From assembly GCA_002328075.1 (NCBI GenBank), contig DCVT01000048.1, forward strand, positions 1 to 15,634: a stretch of DNA of 15,634 bases, in the 5' to 3' direction. Position numbers and translations under genes: made by a program. The number at the start of each line of letters is the position of its first letter. The stretch's first letter is position 1. Shown piece after piece: positions 14,771 through 15,634 of the stretch. The DNA comes from Anaerolineales bacterium UBA2181 (GTDB lineage: Bacteria > Chloroflexota > Anaerolineae > Promineifilales > UBA4811). The notes below the pieces were generated by a model. That model was not told the origin of the DNA. It ran no database searches and saw only the letters and a program-made list of their open reading frames with translations.

Positions 14771-15525
14771 CACCCCACCTGAAACGACTGCGGCTATCCG
14801 GCATCCTGGATACCCTCGAAGCTCGCAACCAACAGGCCATTGACGGTCGATGGAGCTACGTCGAGTTTCTGGCCCGCCTGGTGGAGGACGAGGTCGAGCG
14901 GCGAGCACAGAAGCAGTTGGGCCTGCGCATCCGGCGGGCAGCCATCAACAGCACCAAAACGCTGGAAACCTTCAACTTCGACTTCAACCCCGCCATCAAC
15001 CGCCAGCAGATCCTCGACCTGGCCACCTGTAGCTACATCCGCCAGAAACGGAATGTCCTGATCTGTGGGCCGACCGGCGTGGGCAAAACACACCTGGCCC
15101 AAGCTTTGGCCCACGAGGCGTGTCGCCGCGGCTACCGTGTCGTCTTTGCCAACACCTACCGCATGCTGCAGTGCATCAACGGCGGCCGTGCCGACGACAA
15201 ACTCGAACGGCGCCTGCAGACCTATCTCCGTCCCGACCTGCTGGTGCTCGATGACTTCGGACTCAAGCAGCTTCGGCCCCCAGCGCCCGAAGACCTCTAC
15301 GATGTCATCAACGGCCGGTACGAGGCAGGCAGCATCCTGGTTACAAGTAACCGAGCTCTGGAAGAGTGGCCTGATCTGTTTGCTGACCCGCTCCTGGCTT
15401 CAGCCGGACTGGATCGCCTGACCCACCGCGCGGACGTGATCCTCATCACCGGCGCCAGCTTCAGGGCTCAGCGCCCGCGTCATGCAGAGAGGGAGGCGCC
15501 TATCGTCACGTCCTATCTGCCCTAG
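14749..15525 (+). CDS. istB: IS21-family AAA+ ATPase IstB
   Basis: IstB is the DnaC/DnaA-like AAA+ helper that remodels target DNA and stimulates IstA. The 258-residue product has Walker A GPTGVGKTH (107-115), Walker B LLVLDDFG (164-171), a sensor segment LVTSNRALEEW (197-207) and an arginine-bearing LDRLTHRA (221-228). The N-terminal helical region includes LRLSGILDTLEARNQQAI. AAGGAGGGG at 14736-14744 lies just before ATG 14749, inside istA, so translation is likely coupled through the 22-base overlap. Length is normal for the family and no damage is seen. Confidence 0.97.
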   Translation: MELLHQMTPHLKRLRLSGILDTLEARNQQAIDGRWSYVEFLARLVEDEVERRAQKQLGLRIRRAAINSTKTLETFNFDFNPAINRQQILDLATCSYIRQKRNVLICGPTGVGKTHLAQALAHEACRRGYRVVFANTYRMLQCINGGRADDKLERRLQTYLRPDLLVLDDFGLKQLRPPAPEDLYDVINGRYEAGSILVTSNRALEEWPDLFADPLLASAGLDRLTHRADVILITGASFRAQRPRHAEREAPIVTSYLP

Positions 15526-15634
15526 CTGACACCAATCGTCATCCATTTTGCACGAGGAGTTTCACTTGCGTCATCGGTTTCCGTGGACCAGTTTCGGTGA
15601 ACATTGGTGGCCCATGATCGGCCGGCAATTGACA
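15526..15634 (-). repeat. Right end of the IS21 element with terminal inverted repeat
   Basis: After the istB stop there is no further gene. The inverted terminal repeat occupies 15596-15634, and a sub-repeat related to the left-end units (GTGGACCAGTTTCGGTGAACA, minus-strand reading) lies at about 15583-15603. The final six bases, 15629-15634, are TTGACA, an outward-facing consensus -35 hexamer. The window ends exactly at the IS tip. Confidence 0.88.

Larger units (their letters stand above)
12989..15634 (+). mobile_element. Complete IS21-family insertion sequence (2646 bp) in the CRISPR array
   Basis: The element carries istA and istB in the usual order. Its tips are TGTCAATAGCCGG at 12989 and, in reverse complement, TGTCAATTGCCGG at 15634, the last base of the window. 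The first 39 bases of each end agree at 30 positions, and both have TGTTCACC starting at base 32 from the tip. Five 24-bp sub-repeats lie inside the left end. Both genes are intact, so the element looks competent. The target duplication cannot be checked because the right flank is outside the window. Confidence 0.94.

Overview
This window holds a complete type I-C CRISPR-Cas locus, bracketed by two different IS21-family insertion sequences, on GC-rich bacterial DNA. Everything from the cas operon through the array and the right-hand IS reads left to right. The host cannot be fixed from the sequence. The GC-rich codon use, the particular WYL regulator subtype and the IS21 types would fit a Chloroflexota-like bacterium, but that is a weak inference.

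Layout: (1) positions 1-1530 are the left part of an IS21-family element on the minus strand, with an istA transposase running off the window edge and a cluster of opposed 22-24 bp repeats at 1354-1516. (2) 1531-1919 is the C-terminal remnant of an ABC-2 type permease broken by that element. (3) 1920-2756 has no recognisable gene but carries several palindromes and a plausible promoter. (4) 2757-11420 is the cas operon: wyl-cas3 fusion, cas5c, cas8c (with an internally started cas11c), cas7c, cas4, cas1, cas2. (5) 11421-11588 is the leader and 11589-12961 the array, with 21 identical 33-bp repeats and 20 complete unique spacers. (6) 12989-15634 is a complete IS21-family element (istA, istB, terminal inverted repeats) that interrupts the 21st spacer. 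The window stops exactly on the outer tip of this IS.

How the genes work together: Cas4-Cas1-Cas2 acquire spacers next to the leader. The array is transcribed rightward and each repeat folds into an 8-bp stem that Cas5c cuts, since I-C systems lack Cas6. Cas5c, Cas7c, Cas8c and the small subunit Cas11c form the I-C Cascade around the crRNA, and Cas3 (HD nuclease plus helicase) degrades the target.

The most unusual feature is that Cas3 is the C-terminal two thirds of a 1066-residue protein whose first ~325 residues are a complete HTH-WYL-type transcriptional regulator. A putative ligand-sensing DNA-binding regulator and the interference nuclease are thus one polypeptide, and palindromes lie just upstream of its gene. 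Other notable points are a very clear internal Shine-Dalgarno/GTG start for Cas11c, the IS insertion inside a CRISPR spacer, and IS tips carrying TTGACA and TATAAT placed so that joining the ends would create a consensus promoter.
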